DNA of 28,475 nucleotides, taken from NCBI RefSeq assembly GCF_018613065.1, contig NZ_JAGGQW010000094.1, positions 1-28,475 on the forward strand, in the 5' to 3' direction. Below, piece by piece: positions 1 through 7,770 of this stretch; within the stretch, counting starts at the first letter, position 1; each line of letters begins with the position of its first letter. Below the pieces are notes generated by a model, which was not told the origin of the DNA, did no database searches, and saw nothing but the letters and a program-made list of their open reading frames with translations. This stretch comes from Bacillus sp. ISL-7. Lineage in GTDB: Bacteria > Bacillota > Bacilli > Bacillales_B > DSM-18226. Both the position numbers and the translations under genes were made by a program.

Positions 1-393
1 ACTCTTGTAACAGGAAATAAGCGTGAACGCAATTTAATTTACCCTACTCTTCTTGATCATGTGACAGAAGATATGGCCGTAGCTTGGGAGGAACCGTTCG
101 GACCTGTGCTGCCAATAATCCGTGTATCCTCTGATGAAGAAGCGATCAAAATTGCGAATGAATCTGAATTTGGTTTACAGGCAAGTGTCTTTACCAAAGA
201 TATTAATAAAGCATTTGCGATTGCAAATAAAATTGAAACAGGCTCAGTTCAAATAAACGGACGTACCGAACGCGGCCCGGATCATTTCCCATTTATCGGT
301 GTAAAAGGATCCGGAATGGGTGCGCAAGGTATCCGCAAGAGCATTGAATCGATGATGCGTGAAAAAGTAACTGTATTAAATCTTGCTGAGTAA
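1..393 (+). CDS. gapN: NADP-dependent glyceraldehyde-3-phosphate dehydrogenase, C-terminal part
   Basis: The frame is open from base 1 and ends at TAA 391-393, so this is the last ~130 codons of a gene that begins outside the window. The apparent GTG start at base 61 is an internal valine. The protein has the aldehyde dehydrogenase C-terminal signature: EEPFGPVLPI, then FGLQASVFT, then a GSVQING-type segment. The late stretch RGPDHFPFIGVKGSG is typical of the non-phosphorylating GapN branch (ALDH11), where other ALDHs have a PFGG motif. GapN oxidises glyceraldehyde 3-phosphate directly to 3-phosphoglycerate and makes NADPH in the cytosol. The catalytic Cys and Glu lie upstream and cannot be checked. 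A T-tailed hairpin follows 25 bases after the stop. Another ALDH family member is possible but less likely. Confidence 0.85.
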   Translation, partial: TLVTGNKRERNLIYPTLLDHVTEDMAVAWEEPFGPVLPIIRVSSDEEAIKIANESEFGLQASVFTKDINKAFAIANKIETGSVQINGRTERGPDHFPFIGVKGSGMGAQGIRKSIESMMREKVTVLNLAE

Positions 394-418
394 TCTCAAA
401 AGAAATTTTATTCTCTCA

Positions 419-450
419 AAAGAGGGGTCCCAATTAGTCCCCTCTTTGTT
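419..450 (+). terminator. Rho-independent terminator after gapN
   Basis: A nine-base-pair perfect stem, AAAGAGGGG (419-427) with CCCCTCTTT (439-447), encloses an 11-base loop. The 3' arm ends in TTT followed by GTT. It lies directly behind the gapN stop codon. Confidence 0.8.
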
Positions 451-869
451 ACATTTCCTTTTAAAGATACTGAAGCATTGACATAATTTCACTTAGGGTA
501 ACGAAGTTCTGAAGAAAAACAAGACACAGACAACCAAGGCCATCCAAATCATTTATAAAGGCAATTTTAACACAATTAATTTTAGTTAAGTTAGTCATGG
601 ACTTCTCATTACATTGTAGAACTAGCCACACCTTAGAAGTAGGATTCTCTTATTGTGTTTTTTTGTAGTTAGTTCGTAATTAGTATACCTAATTTAATAC
701 CCTACTACTTAAAAGGGTGGTACAAATTTTTATAAAAAAACAAAATATCAAATGTTATAATTGTTATAATTTTTTCTGCAATGTATTTAATACACTAGTC
801 CAAGTAATACTGCAATAGGATATTTCTTATCGCAACATGGCTTGAATTATGATAAGCGGAAATTAAATG
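451..869. other. AT-rich intergenic stretch with no gene seen
   Basis: No reading frame with a ribosome binding site, no recognisable protein fragment and no strong hairpin was found on either strand between the gapN terminator and the sulfatase remnant. Confidence 0.6.
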
Positions 870-1456
870 TGTACTACATCGAGGGAAAATGCCGAAGGTG
901 GATGTTGAATTTGCAGGTACCCCTTATTGGAGCAAATCTACAGTCGAATCGTTTCGCGAACAGGAGAAGGTACGATTGATATGTACGAAGAGTCTATACG
1001 GATGCCTTTTCTCATCCGGTACCCGAGAGAGATTAAACCGGGTTCTGTGACAGAAGCGATGGCGCTGAACGTGGATTTTGCCGGAGTCAGGATTCCTAAA
1101 GACATGCAGGGCCGGAGCTTGCGGCTGTTATTCAACGGAACAACTCCCATGGGTTGGCGAACGTCTGTGTATTACCGGTATTGGATGCATCTTGATAAAT
1201 ACCATAACGTTTATTCCCATTATGGTATTCGAACGCATCGCTACAACCTAATCTATTATTACGCCCAGCATTAGGCACATCGGGGTCAAAAGAGAAACAA
1301 GACCTCCTGAATGGGAATTGTTTGACCTAAAAATGATCCCTATGAAATCAAAAATCTTTATAAAAACCCGGAATATTCAAACATTGTAACACTATTAAAA
1401 GCGGTATGAAGAGATTGCAGCAAGAATTACTCGATGAACCGGTTTATGAAACATAA
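870..1456 (+). pseudogene. Sulfatase (alkaline-phosphatase superfamily), C-terminal remnant
   Basis: The middle frame (927-1274) reads MYEESIRMPFLIRYP, then an NVDFAG segment, then RIPKDMQGRSLRLLF, WRTSVYYRYW and HYGIRTHRYNLIYYY. This is the C-terminal half of bacterial arylsulfatase or N-acetylglucosamine-6-sulfatase-like enzymes. After the stop at 1272-1274 the match resumes in another frame with RPPEWELFDL. One further base is missing near 1333, after which the frame reads NDPYEIKNLYKNPEY. About six residues normally found between NVDFA and the following G are missing, and the bases before 975 look like a scrambled GEHGWYDKRF motif. The N-terminal catalytic half is absent. With several frameshifts, stops and deletions the gene is dead. 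No promoter or ribosome binding site is visible. Confidence 0.8.
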
Positions 1457-1506
1457 ATCCACAACTTAATTTGGAGTCAGCTTTACAATCTAGTATCCTT
1501 AATTAT

Positions 1507-1530
1507 CTAGCCACTCGGCTAGTTTTTTTT
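1507..1530 (+). terminator. Short terminator hairpin with T8 tail
   Basis: CTAGCC (1507-1512) pairs with GGCTAG (1517-1522) around the loop ACTC, followed by eight T residues. It lies 50 bases after the sulfatase remnant and probably once ended that transcript. Confidence 0.65.
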
Positions 1531-1557
1531 ATTTTGTGGGTGTGGTAATTGTACAAG

Positions 1558-1839
1558 CTACTCTAGGAATAGGGTTGAAACATCTATCTGGTGTCCAGTC
1601 ATGCTAAACTCCTTTGGAGACATGGATGCTAATTTCTTAAACATACGAGAAAAATAGGATGTATCATAATATCCCAGGTAATCGGAGATAGCTACAACAG
1701 TCATATCGGTATTTAACAAAAGATTGCAAGCTTCCATCACCCGTAATTGATGGATGTATTTAATAGTAGATTGAATGCTTTTTCCTATTTGTATCTGATC
1801 CCACAAATGTTTGAGTTTAATTCCTTTTCCTAGTTTCAA
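1558..1839 (-). pseudogene. AraC-family regulator, DNA-binding domain fragment
   Basis: The 93-residue frame matches the second half of an AraC/XylS DNA-binding domain: IKYIHQLRVMEACNLLLNTD, then the second helix-turn-helix VVAISDYLGYYDTSYFSRMF, then KKLASMSPKEF. The sensor domain and the first helix-turn-helix are missing, whereas complete family members have about 250-300 residues. Its first codons overlap the last codons of the TetR gene by 23 bases, and no ribosome binding site precedes it. It therefore looks like a fragment brought next to TetR by deletion. A functional mini-regulator cannot be excluded but is unlikely because one DNA-binding helix is lost. Confidence 0.75.
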
Positions 1840-2419
1840 ATTTTGAAAGGTAGTCTTTTAAAAATCCAATCGATCGATTTATATAAATGGTGTCGTTATA
1901 AAGCTTTGTCATCATAAGAGATCCTTCAATTGTAGATATAAAAATTGTTGTGAATGTTTCCGAATCTATTGTAGAGATTATTTCACTGTTTTTTATCCCA
2001 GTTCGAATAATTCGAAGTATCATAGAATAAAGGTCATTCATTGCTTTTATAGTCGCATCACGTAAGGCTGGGTGCGCATCATCGGACTCGATTGCTGCAT
2101 TAAGAATTGGGCAGCCGCCAGGAATTGGCTTGCCTTCTGCTAATAACAAAAAGACTTCAAGAAGTGCGTTCAATTTTTCGATGGAAGTATTTTTGCTCCT
2201 AATTGCTTCTTGGAAGGTTGTGGACATCGTTTCAATAGAAAATGAAAATGCATCCAAAGAAAGTTCTTGTTTGCTTTTAAAGTGATTATAAATCCCTCCT
2301 TTTTCCATACCAGCCTTTTCCATAATATCTGTAATGGAAGTTGCCAAGTATCCCTTGGTATTTAGAAGTCCAGAGGCCTTTTCAATAATCATCTGTTTTG
2401 TTCGTTCTCCTTTACGCAT
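1817..2419 (-). CDS. TetR/AcrR-family transcriptional regulator
   Basis: A 200-residue protein, normal length for TetR regulators. Residues ~8-55 form the helix-turn-helix domain, with LNTKGYLATSITDIMEKAGM followed by GGIYNHFKSKQEL. The C-terminal ligand domain contains IPGGCPILNAAIESDDAHP near residues 98-116, a pattern of the LmrA/YxaF-like (TetR_C_11-type) group. The start is supported by GAGGG 7 bases before ATG. It is transcribed divergently from the thioesterase at 2601. The 180-base gap holds two related palindromes, one just in front of this gene and one next to the thioesterase -10 box. The likely role is a repressor of itself and of the thioesterase, relieved by an acyl or hydrophobic ligand; the ligand is inference. 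Confidence 0.9.
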   Translation of the reverse strand: MRKGERTKQMIIEKASGLLNTKGYLATSITDIMEKAGMEKGGIYNHFKSKQELSLDAFSFSIETMSTTFQEAIRSKNTSIEKLNALLEVFLLLAEGKPIPGGCPILNAAIESDDAHPALRDATIKAMNDLYSMILRIIRTGIKNSEIISTIDSETFTTIFISTIEGSLMMTKLYNDTIYINRSIGFLKDYLSKFETRKRN

Positions 2420-2445
2420 ATTTAACCCTCATTTTCATTAGAATT

Positions 2446-2464
2446 TTCAAACCGAACGGTCTTG
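2446..2464. promoter_or_regulatory. Operator-like palindrome in front of tetR
   Basis: AAACCG-AA-CGGTCT lies at 2449-2462 within TTC...CTTG. The arms are inverted with one mismatch. It sits 27 bases upstream of the TetR start and resembles, in inverted orientation, the element at 2569-2582. It is a likely TetR binding site. Confidence 0.55.
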
Positions 2465-2530
2465 TTAATGTAAGTATAACCTTTTATATAATTTAAATCA
2501 TCCCTTTTTAATTAGAATATTCAAATCATA

Positions 2531-2561
2531 TTGACAACTATAACTTGGTTTAATGTATAAT
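2531..2561 (+). promoter_or_regulatory. Sigma-A-type promoter of the thioesterase gene
   Basis: TTGACA (2531-2536) and TATAAT (2556-2561) both match the consensus exactly, but the spacer is 19 bases, longer than the usual 17. The start codon of the thioesterase lies 39 bases after the -10 box. Confidence 0.65.
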
Positions 2562-2568
2562 AAAAAAA

Positions 2569-2582
2569 CAGACCGGTTTGAA
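2569..2582. promoter_or_regulatory. Operator-like palindrome downstream of the -10 box
   Basis: CAGACCGGTTTGAA has the inverted core ACCGGT and shares AAACCG and GGTCT with the palindrome at 2446-2464. It covers the expected transcription start, so a bound repressor would block the thioesterase promoter. Confidence 0.55.
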
Positions 2583-2600
2583 TTTTTTTAGGGGGTTTAT

Positions 2601-3041
2601 ATGAACGAGAGAATTTTAAATATGCAAAAAATAATTAATCGTGAGGTTCCGCCACCACCTATCGCTAAGTTAATTGGTGCAGAGTTGTTACAAATCGAGA
2701 AGGGTAAAGCAGTTTTTGATTTAGAGTGTAATACGGAGAAACATGCAAATCCTATGGGATCAATCCATGGAGGAATACTATGTGATATAGCCGATATGGC
2801 AATGGGCGTGGCCTTTTCAAGTTTGTTAGAAATGAATGAAACCTTTACGACAGTTGAACTTAAAATTAATTATTTGAAACCGATTTGGAATGAAAAAATT
2901 ACAGCAAAAGGTGAGGTTATAAAGAAAGGAAAGACTATTGGGCTAATCAAGTGCGATGTTTTTGATGAAGGCGGTTCATTAGTTGCCCATGCTTTAAGTA
3001 CGTGTATGATCCTTCGTGGTGAAAAATCAGTAGGAAGATAA
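2601..3041 (+). CDS. PaaI-family hotdog thioesterase (copy 1)
   Basis: A 146-residue single hotdog-fold protein. The active-site region reads NPMGSIHGGILCDIAD, with HGG at residues 56-58 and the family acidic residue at D65. It is followed by FTTVELKINYLKP, typical of PaaI/YbgC-like acyl-CoA thioesterases. Such enzymes hydrolyse acyl-CoA or aryl-CoA thioesters in the cytosol. GGGGG stands 5 bases before ATG. The gene faces TetR and has an operator at its promoter, so it is probably the main TetR target. It is clearly paralogous to the protein at 5233-5610: PPPIAKLIG, HGGILCD, ELKINYLKP and the end STCM-L-GEK are shared. The substrate cannot be read from the sequence. Confidence 0.88.
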   Translation: MNERILNMQKIINREVPPPPIAKLIGAELLQIEKGKAVFDLECNTEKHANPMGSIHGGILCDIADMAMGVAFSSLLEMNETFTTVELKINYLKPIWNEKITAKGEVIKKGKTIGLIKCDVFDEGGSLVAHALSTCMILRGEKSVGR

Positions 3042-3565
3042 AAAAGTACCTAATAAAAAATAGATTTTTGAAATTGTAAAACTATTTCAGGCTATTAAAA
3101 TATTGCTTGATTCATATTCATAATTGAAGGGACGATCTTGTTAATACAGTTTGTCGCAAACTGGGAAATATGAATAGAGTTGTAACAAAAAAGTCTGAAC
3201 TCAATTATGTTATGAATTACTTTTGAGAGCATTTTGTTACACCTGATTCAAGGTTTATTAAGGATAGTATTTTCAAATACAAAACGTAACATAAATGTTC
3301 GTTTTTGATACAAATCCTATCGATACCAACGCATTGGTAAATATTGTATCACTTTGACCTAGTTTTAAACGTATCTCGGCTGACCCCCTACAGCGGTTTC
3401 ATTTCTTAAGATGGATCAAAAGAAGGGTGCTTATGCACCGGCTGATCAAGAGTATAAATGGCTAGTAATTTAATTTTTCTATTCACCCTATTTACATTCT
3501 ACATAAAACGACATAAAACAATGAAAATAGACAATTATAAAAGTAGAAAAAAAGGAGTAAAGAAT
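3042..3565. other. 524-base intergenic region before the thiolase
   Basis: No convincing gene was seen. A 20-codon frame starts at ATG 3411 (MDQKKGAYAPADQEY...) and ends at 3473. It has no ribosome binding site and is not recognised. A perfect palindrome at 3147-3163 is listed separately. The long frame that can be opened upstream of the thiolase from ATG 3458 lacks a ribosome binding site and adds 36 residues not found in thiolases. Confidence 0.5.
3147..3163. promoter_or_regulatory. Perfect 7+3+7 palindrome, possible operator
   Basis: CAGTTTG-TCG-CAAACTG is a perfect inverted repeat and no T-run follows, so it does not look like a terminator. It lies 105 bases downstream of thioesterase 1 and ~400 bases before the thiolase, and has the size of a dimeric repressor site. 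The binding protein is unknown. Confidence 0.35.
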
Positions 3566-4750
3566 ATGAGTCAAGAGATTGTAATTGTAAGTGCTGTTCG
3601 TACAGCAATTGGAAATTTTAATGGAAGTTTAAAAAATGTATCTGCAACTGAGCTGGGCGCAGTCACTATCAAAGGAGCACTTGAAAAAGCAGGAGTGAAA
3701 CCGGAGCAGGTGGACGAAGTCATAATGGGTAACGTTCTTCAAGCAGGTATTGGTCAAAATCCAGCTCGTCAAGCACAGATAAAATCAGGTATTCCAGTGA
3801 CGTCTTCGGCCCTTACAATTAATAAGGTTTGTGGTTCTGGTATGAAGGCCGTTCATCTTGCCATGCAGGCGATCCTTGCAAGAGATGCTGAAATCGTTGT
3901 AGCAGGCGGAATGGAAAGTATGAGTCAGGCACCATACTTATTGAAAAATGCCCGCGATGGCTTTAAAATGGGAGATCAAAAATTAATCGACAGCATGATC
4001 AGTGATGGTCTATGGTGTGCGTTTAATGATTACCATATGGGGATCACAGGTGAAAACGTTGCAGAGAAATATGAGCTGACCAGAGAGCAGCAGGATAAGT
4101 TTGCAGCATGGAGCCAGCAAAAAGCAGTTGAAGCGATCGAAACAGGAAAATTCAAAGATGAAATTGTTCCGGTTGTCATTCCACAGCGTAAAGGTGATCC
4201 GATCGTTTTTGATACAGACGAGTTTCCTAGAAAAGGAACCACTGCAGAAAAATTAGCGAAGCTGCGCCCTGCATTTAAAAAGGATGGAACTGTAACAGCA
4301 GGTAACGCTTCAGGGCTTAATGACGGAGCAGCAGCATTAGTTATTATGAACAAGCAAAAGGCAGATGAATTGGGCCTTACGCCATTAGTTACGATTAAAG
4401 CAACTGCAAATGCTGGGGTAGACCCAAGCATTATGGGAGTTGGTCCAGTACCAGCAGTGAAAAAGGCATTGGAAAAAGCAGCAATTTCAATCGAAGATAT
4501 TGATTTAATCGAAGCGAATGAAGCATTTGCATCTCAAGTCCTTGCAGTAGGAAAAGAATTAGGCTTTAAAGATGAAATTTTAAATGTCAATGGCGGTGCT
4601 ATTGCACTTGGACATCCGATTGGTGCCAGCGGAGCACGTATTCTTGTTAGCTTAATCCATGAAATGAAACGCAGAAATGCCAAAACTGGTTTAGCTACAC
4701 TTTGCATTGGCGGCGGCCAAGCTGTTGCTACAATTGTTGAATTGGAGTAA
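3566..4750 (+). CDS. Acetyl-CoA C-acetyltransferase (thiolase)
   Basis: The 394-residue protein has the usual length of biosynthetic/degradative acetoacetyl-CoA thiolases. All catalytic elements are visible: nucleophile Cys89 in [15 protein letters not shown], the His in GHPIGASG (about residue 350) and the second Cys in LCIGGG (about residue 380). It condenses two acetyl-CoA or cleaves acetoacetyl-CoA in the cytosol. The start at ATG 3566 is chosen because AAAGGAG lies 7 bases upstream and the protein then begins [16 protein letters not shown] as in the family. An upstream in-frame ATG at 3458 is not supported. A strong terminator follows at 4790. Close relatives include MmgA and ThlA; which one cannot be decided here. 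Confidence 0.93.
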   Translation: MSQEIVIVSAVRTAIGNFNGSLKNVSATELGAVTIKGALEKAGVKPEQVDEVIMGNVLQAGIGQNPARQAQIKSGIPVTSSALTINKVCGSGMKAVHLAMQAILARDAEIVVAGGMESMSQAPYLLKNARDGFKMGDQKLIDSMISDGLWCAFNDYHMGITGENVAEKYELTREQQDKFAAWSQQKAVEAIETGKFKDEIVPVVIPQRKGDPIVFDTDEFPRKGTTAEKLAKLRPAFKKDGTVTAGNASGLNDGAAALVIMNKQKADELGLTPLVTIKATANAGVDPSIMGVGPVPAVKKALEKAAISIEDIDLIEANEAFASQVLAVGKELGFKDEILNVNGGAIALGHPIGASGARILVSLIHEMKRRNAKTGLATLCIGGGQAVATIVELE

Positions 4751-4789
4751 TATTCTCCTTTTTAAAATTAAATGTGCGTATTTATTGAA

Positions 4790-4818
4790 AACAGGCTGGA
4801 TTTCCGGTCTGTTTTTTT
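4790..4818 (+). terminator. Rho-independent terminator after the thiolase
   Basis: AACAGGCTGG (4790-4799) pairs with CCGGTCTGTT (4804-4813), allowing two G-U pairs. The loop is ATTT and a run of T follows. Confidence 0.85.
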
Positions 4819-4879
4819 CTATTTGTCCAACTGCACAAGAGTAAGTCCATAGGTCACTAAACGGGCGCTTTCGCTTTTC

Positions 4880-5167
4880 TATTATGAAAATGTTATAAGG
4901 GGTCCTAACGCATGCCTATCAAGCCAAGTTCTTGTCCAAGCGATGGCAGTAGAACGCTCTCTTCCTTATCAAGTACCAGCCGTTTTGGGCTTCATAACCA
5001 TTTTCTTTGCAACTGGTCAATTAGTAGGACCCTTTCTTGCAGGATCAATTATTGAGCATTTAGGGGGAGTTCGAGAGGCATATGTCTTTGCCATATTTAT
5101 ATTTTTTACTGGCCTTATTCTCACTTGTTTTGTAAGTGAAAAAGAGAAAGTTGTATTGGAAACATAA
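4880..5167 (+). pseudogene. MFS transporter, C-terminal fragment
   Basis: The open frame 4943-5167 reads VPAVLGFITIFFATGQLVGP, then FLAGSIIEHLGG, then a last membrane segment AYVFAIFIFFTGLILTCF. This matches the final two or three transmembrane segments of a YbfB/YjiJ-like major facilitator. The same frame stays open upstream to at least 4880 (SSQVLVQAMAVERS precedes the match). The ten or so earlier segments are missing, whereas whole transporters have about 400 residues. No ribosome binding site precedes the apparent ATG. The stop codon lies close in front of the second thioesterase. It is a deletion remnant and cannot transport. Confidence 0.7.
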
Positions 5168-5232
5168 AACACAAACAACGTAAAGGGGAATGGATTAAAC
5201 TAAATGCGAACAAGGAAATTTCAGTCCCACCT

Positions 5233-5610
5233 GTGGCAAAGTTAATTGGGTTTGATTTAGTAGAAGTTAAGAATGGAAAGTCCGTATTCACATTAAAGAC
5301 AAAGGAAACGCATTTTAATCCGATGGGAACCGTACATGGTGGTATTCTATGTGATTTGGCAGATGCAGCAATGGGAGTGGCTTACGCTACATTGTTAGAT
5401 GAAAGAGAAACGTTTACAACGATCGAGTTGAAAATTAACTATTTGAAACCCGTATGGAAAACGACCTTAAAAGATAATGCCATTGTAGTGAAAAAGGGAA
5501 GTTCCATTGGCCTTATCGAATGCACTATTTTTGATGAGAATGAGGCATTGGTAGCGAAAGCCAGTTCAACTTGTATGACACTAAACGGAGAAAAGGCAAT
5601 AAATAGATAG
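5233..5610 (+). CDS. PaaI-family hotdog thioesterase (copy 2), start uncertain
   Basis: A second hotdog thioesterase, paralogous to the one at 2601. It has NPMGTVHGGILCDLADAAMG (catalytic HGG), FTTIELKINYLKP and a conserved end. The earliest usual start is GTG 5233, but it has no ribosome binding site. The homology to copy 1 continues upstream in frame (NKEISVPPVAKLIG against NREVPPPPIAKLIG), and that upstream frame contains no ATG, GTG or TTG back into the MFS tail. AAAGGGG at ~5184 is a good ribosome binding site but is followed by ATT codons in this frame. The true start may have been lost or an unusual start used, so the protein may be inactive or N-terminally shortened. All core residues are intact. 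A decayed fabF start follows directly. Confidence 0.75.
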   Translation: MAKLIGFDLVEVKNGKSVFTLKTKETHFNPMGTVHGGILCDLADAAMGVAYATLLDERETFTTIELKINYLKPVWKTTLKDNAIVVKKGSSIGLIECTIFDENEALVAKASSTCMTLNGEKAINR

Positions 5611-5653
5611 TTAAACTATCGTTAATTTTAATCACGAGGGTTTTGCTATTCAA

Positions 5654-5770
5654 TGCAGAGTCGTAATAACTGGCTATGGTGCCGTATCCTAATTAGGTAA
5701 AAATGTGAAAATATTATGAAATAAAATTAAGTGGAAAAATCCGGCATTAAAAAAGGCTACTTTTACTACC
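5654..5770 (+). pseudogene. fabF: Decayed N-terminus of a second beta-ketoacyl-ACP synthase
   Basis: Translation from 5654 gives RVVITGYGAVS-stop-LGKNV, then a second stop, then KNPALKKA. This aligns colinearly with MARRVVVTGYGVVSTLGNTV...GIKKIKS of the fabF at 6142. Two in-frame stops and the abrupt end at about residue 40 show it is a dead copy. It stands ~45 bases behind thioesterase 2, so the ancestral order was thioesterase then ketosynthase. Confidence 0.75.
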
Positions 5771-5914
5771 ATGCCGTAGCTGGAAGATGAGCAGGCGGCC
5801 ATGCAAAATGGGCAATCGACTTTGCCCGTGGCGTGAGGACATCGGAACTTTAGATAATCGCCGTCAGCGCAAATCCCATCGAGCAGAAAGGCGTTCCGTA
5901 CAACGACTAAGTCA

Positions 5915-6107
5915 AATGGAAATAGATTTTCTAACAGAACTGCTTAATGACGCCAAAAAGGAAGGGGGTATTCAAAATACTGACGATCTGGAGGCATTAG
6001 CAGTTTTTCTCATCACAAGCACCAAAAGCGGATTACAATATAAACGTGTATTAAGAGATGATTTCTTTTCTAAAATATTGGAACAACTTAAAGATCTTTT
6101 GAAGTAG
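5915..6107 (+). pseudogene. TetR-family regulator, C-terminal fragment
   Basis: The last ~64 residues of an open frame (FLTELLNDAKKEGGI, DDLEALAVFLITSTKSGLQY, FFSKILEQLKDLLK) look like the ligand-binding tail of a TetR/AcrR regulator. No helix-turn-helix domain is present. The frame can be opened from ATG 5787, but the bases 5775-5915 encode a basic peptide with no TetR character. In another frame that stretch reads KWAIDFARGV and AVSANPIEQKGVPYND with stops, an unidentified remnant. The fragment ends 34 bases before the fabF start. It differs from the TetR encoded at 1817-2419. Confidence 0.55.
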
Positions 6108-6141
6108 TTATGTGAAAAAGAATAACAGGGGAGTGTTGTTG

Positions 6142-7375
6142 ATGGCACGAAGAGTTGTAGTGACAGGATATGGAGTCGTTTCAACGTTAGGAAATACAGT
6201 TGAAGCGTTCTGGAAGAACATTAAAGAAGGTAACTCAGGCATCAAAAAAATTAAATCTGATGACTATAACAATATTAGCACCAAAATTGCAGGTTATATT
6301 ACCGACTTTGACGCAGAGCAATTTATTGATAAAAAAGAAAAGGAGAAATATGACTTATTCGTACAGTATGCTGTTGCTGCTGCTCAACAAGCTTTGGAAC
6401 AGGCGAATCTAGATTTACAAAATGTTAATAAGGAGCGATTAGGGGCTTATATTGGTTCCGGTATTGGAGGAATTAATACTACATTAGATAATCATAAAGC
6501 TTTGCTTGGAAGAGGACCAAGAAAAGTTTCTCCATTTATGGTTCCAATGATGATCAGTAATATGGCGTCAGGAATAATATCTATAAAAACGGGTTTTAAG
6601 GGGCCTAGCTTTTCACCCGTTTCTGCTTGTGCAACAGGGAATCAAGCTATTGGGGAGGCTTTTTTAAATATTCGACAAGGTTATTCTGATGGTATATTAG
6701 CTGGAGGGGCTGAAGCTCCTATTAATCCACTAGCTTTTGCTGGATTCTCAAGAATGAGAGCAATGTCTACTTTTAATGATTTTCCAGAAAAGGCAAGTCG
6801 CCCATTTGACAGAGGGCGTGATGGCTTTGTCATGTCTGAAGGAGCGGGTGTTTTATTCCTGGAAGAATATGAACATGCGAGAGAAAGAGGAGCGACAATT
6901 TTAGGAGAAATCGTAGGTTATGGTTCCACAACAGATGCCTATCATATTACTTCCCCTGATTACAATGGGGCCGCAAATGCAATGAAATTGGCTTTAGATA
7001 TGGGAAAGATTCGATTGACTGATGTGGATTATATAAATGCACATGGTACATACCCCTGAAGGAGATAAATCGGAGACCAAAGCGATTAAAAGTGTTTTTG
7101 GTGCTCATGCTTATAACTTAAAGGTAAGTTCCACTAAATCGATGACTGGGCACCTTTTTGGAGCAGCAGGTGGGATTGAGGCTGTTATAACCCTTAAAAG
7201 TATCATGGAAGATATAGCTCCTCCAACAATTAATTATGATATACCGGATGAAGAGTGTGATTTAGATTATGTTCCAAACCATGCAGTTAACATGAAAATA
7301 AACTATGCTATTTCTAATGGTTTTGGTTTTGGAGGACATAATGCAGTATTGGCATTTAAGAAATTTTCGATATAG
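6142..7375 (+). pseudogene. fabF: Beta-ketoacyl-ACP synthase II with a frameshift at the active-site His
   Basis: The two frames 6142-7059 and ~7050-7375 together give about 411 residues, the normal length of FabF, which elongates acyl-ACP by condensation with malonyl-ACP. Part one holds the nucleophile Cys163 in VSACATGNQAIGEA and ends [12 protein letters not shown]. Part two resumes with [12 protein letters not shown] and carries the second active-site His in [15 protein letters not shown], then ends with GFGFGGHN. The family motif is NAHGTSTPxGD. The frame would be restored by two extra bases near 7052, so this is a small deletion or a sequencing error. The start ATG 6142 has AGGGGAG 8 bases upstream. 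If real, the break removes the second His and the enzyme is dead. Confidence 0.85.
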
Positions 7376-7770
7376 ATAGGACTGAAGAAAAGGAATAATC
7401 AATAGGTTATATATTATTCTATTGATTAAATGCTCACGGACCCACGTCAAATTCAACTAAAGGTGCTTTAGTAAAATACCTGAGGTGCCATTTTTGTAGC
7501 TTTTTCACATTTTCCAATATTCAACAATCGGGCGCGATTGTTGAATAAAACTTAGATTTTTAAACGACTTTATTGTTATATTTTTGAGTGTAGTGAAGTA
7601 TCTTACATCAAAAATTAAACAACTATGTTTTTAACCCCGACCGAAATTTAGAACGGGGTTATGCTTGTCTGAGCTTTTAAAATAAAATAACTTTATCCGT
7701 TAAAGGGCCAGATAGTGGAATAAAAAGAGTCCCTTTTTATAACAAGATGAGGGCATTCTTCTCACGAACA
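7376..7770. other. Intergenic region with two hairpins
   Basis: No gene was seen. It contains the repeat-type palindrome at 7518-7547 and a second inverted repeat TAACCCCG/CGGGGTTA (7632-7639 with 7654-7661) without a T-run. A weak stem AAAAAG/CTTTTT near 7722-7738 could end the minus-strand lipoprotein transcript. Confidence 0.5.
7518..7547. repeat. Palindromic dispersed repeat, copy 1
   Basis: A perfect 13-base-pair inverted repeat, TATTCAACAATCG / CGATTGTTGAATA, surrounds GGCG. Related sequences occur at 9717-9732 (GGGCGCGATTGTTGAA, identical over 16 bases) and ~11440-11466 (CAATCGGGCC...TTGAATAAGAC). The element lies between convergent genes, as REP-like hairpins often do. Confidence 0.6.

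Noticed and set aside
938..1150. Minus-strand open frame of 70 codons
   Set aside because: It is the reverse of the sulfatase remnant, has no ribosome binding site and no family features.
3458..3565. N-terminal extension of the thiolase by 36 residues
   Set aside because: No ribosome binding site at 3458, the residues are not found in thiolases, and a strong site precedes ATG 3566.
4030..4431. Minus-strand open frame of 133 codons inside the thiolase
   Set aside because: Shadow of a strongly conserved thiolase; low-complexity Ser/Ala-rich translation.
5606..5620. Palindrome GATAGTT-A-AACTATC resembling the half-sites of the R hairpins
   Set aside because: It overlaps the stop codon of thioesterase 2 and lacks the outer arms and loop of the R family; probably chance.
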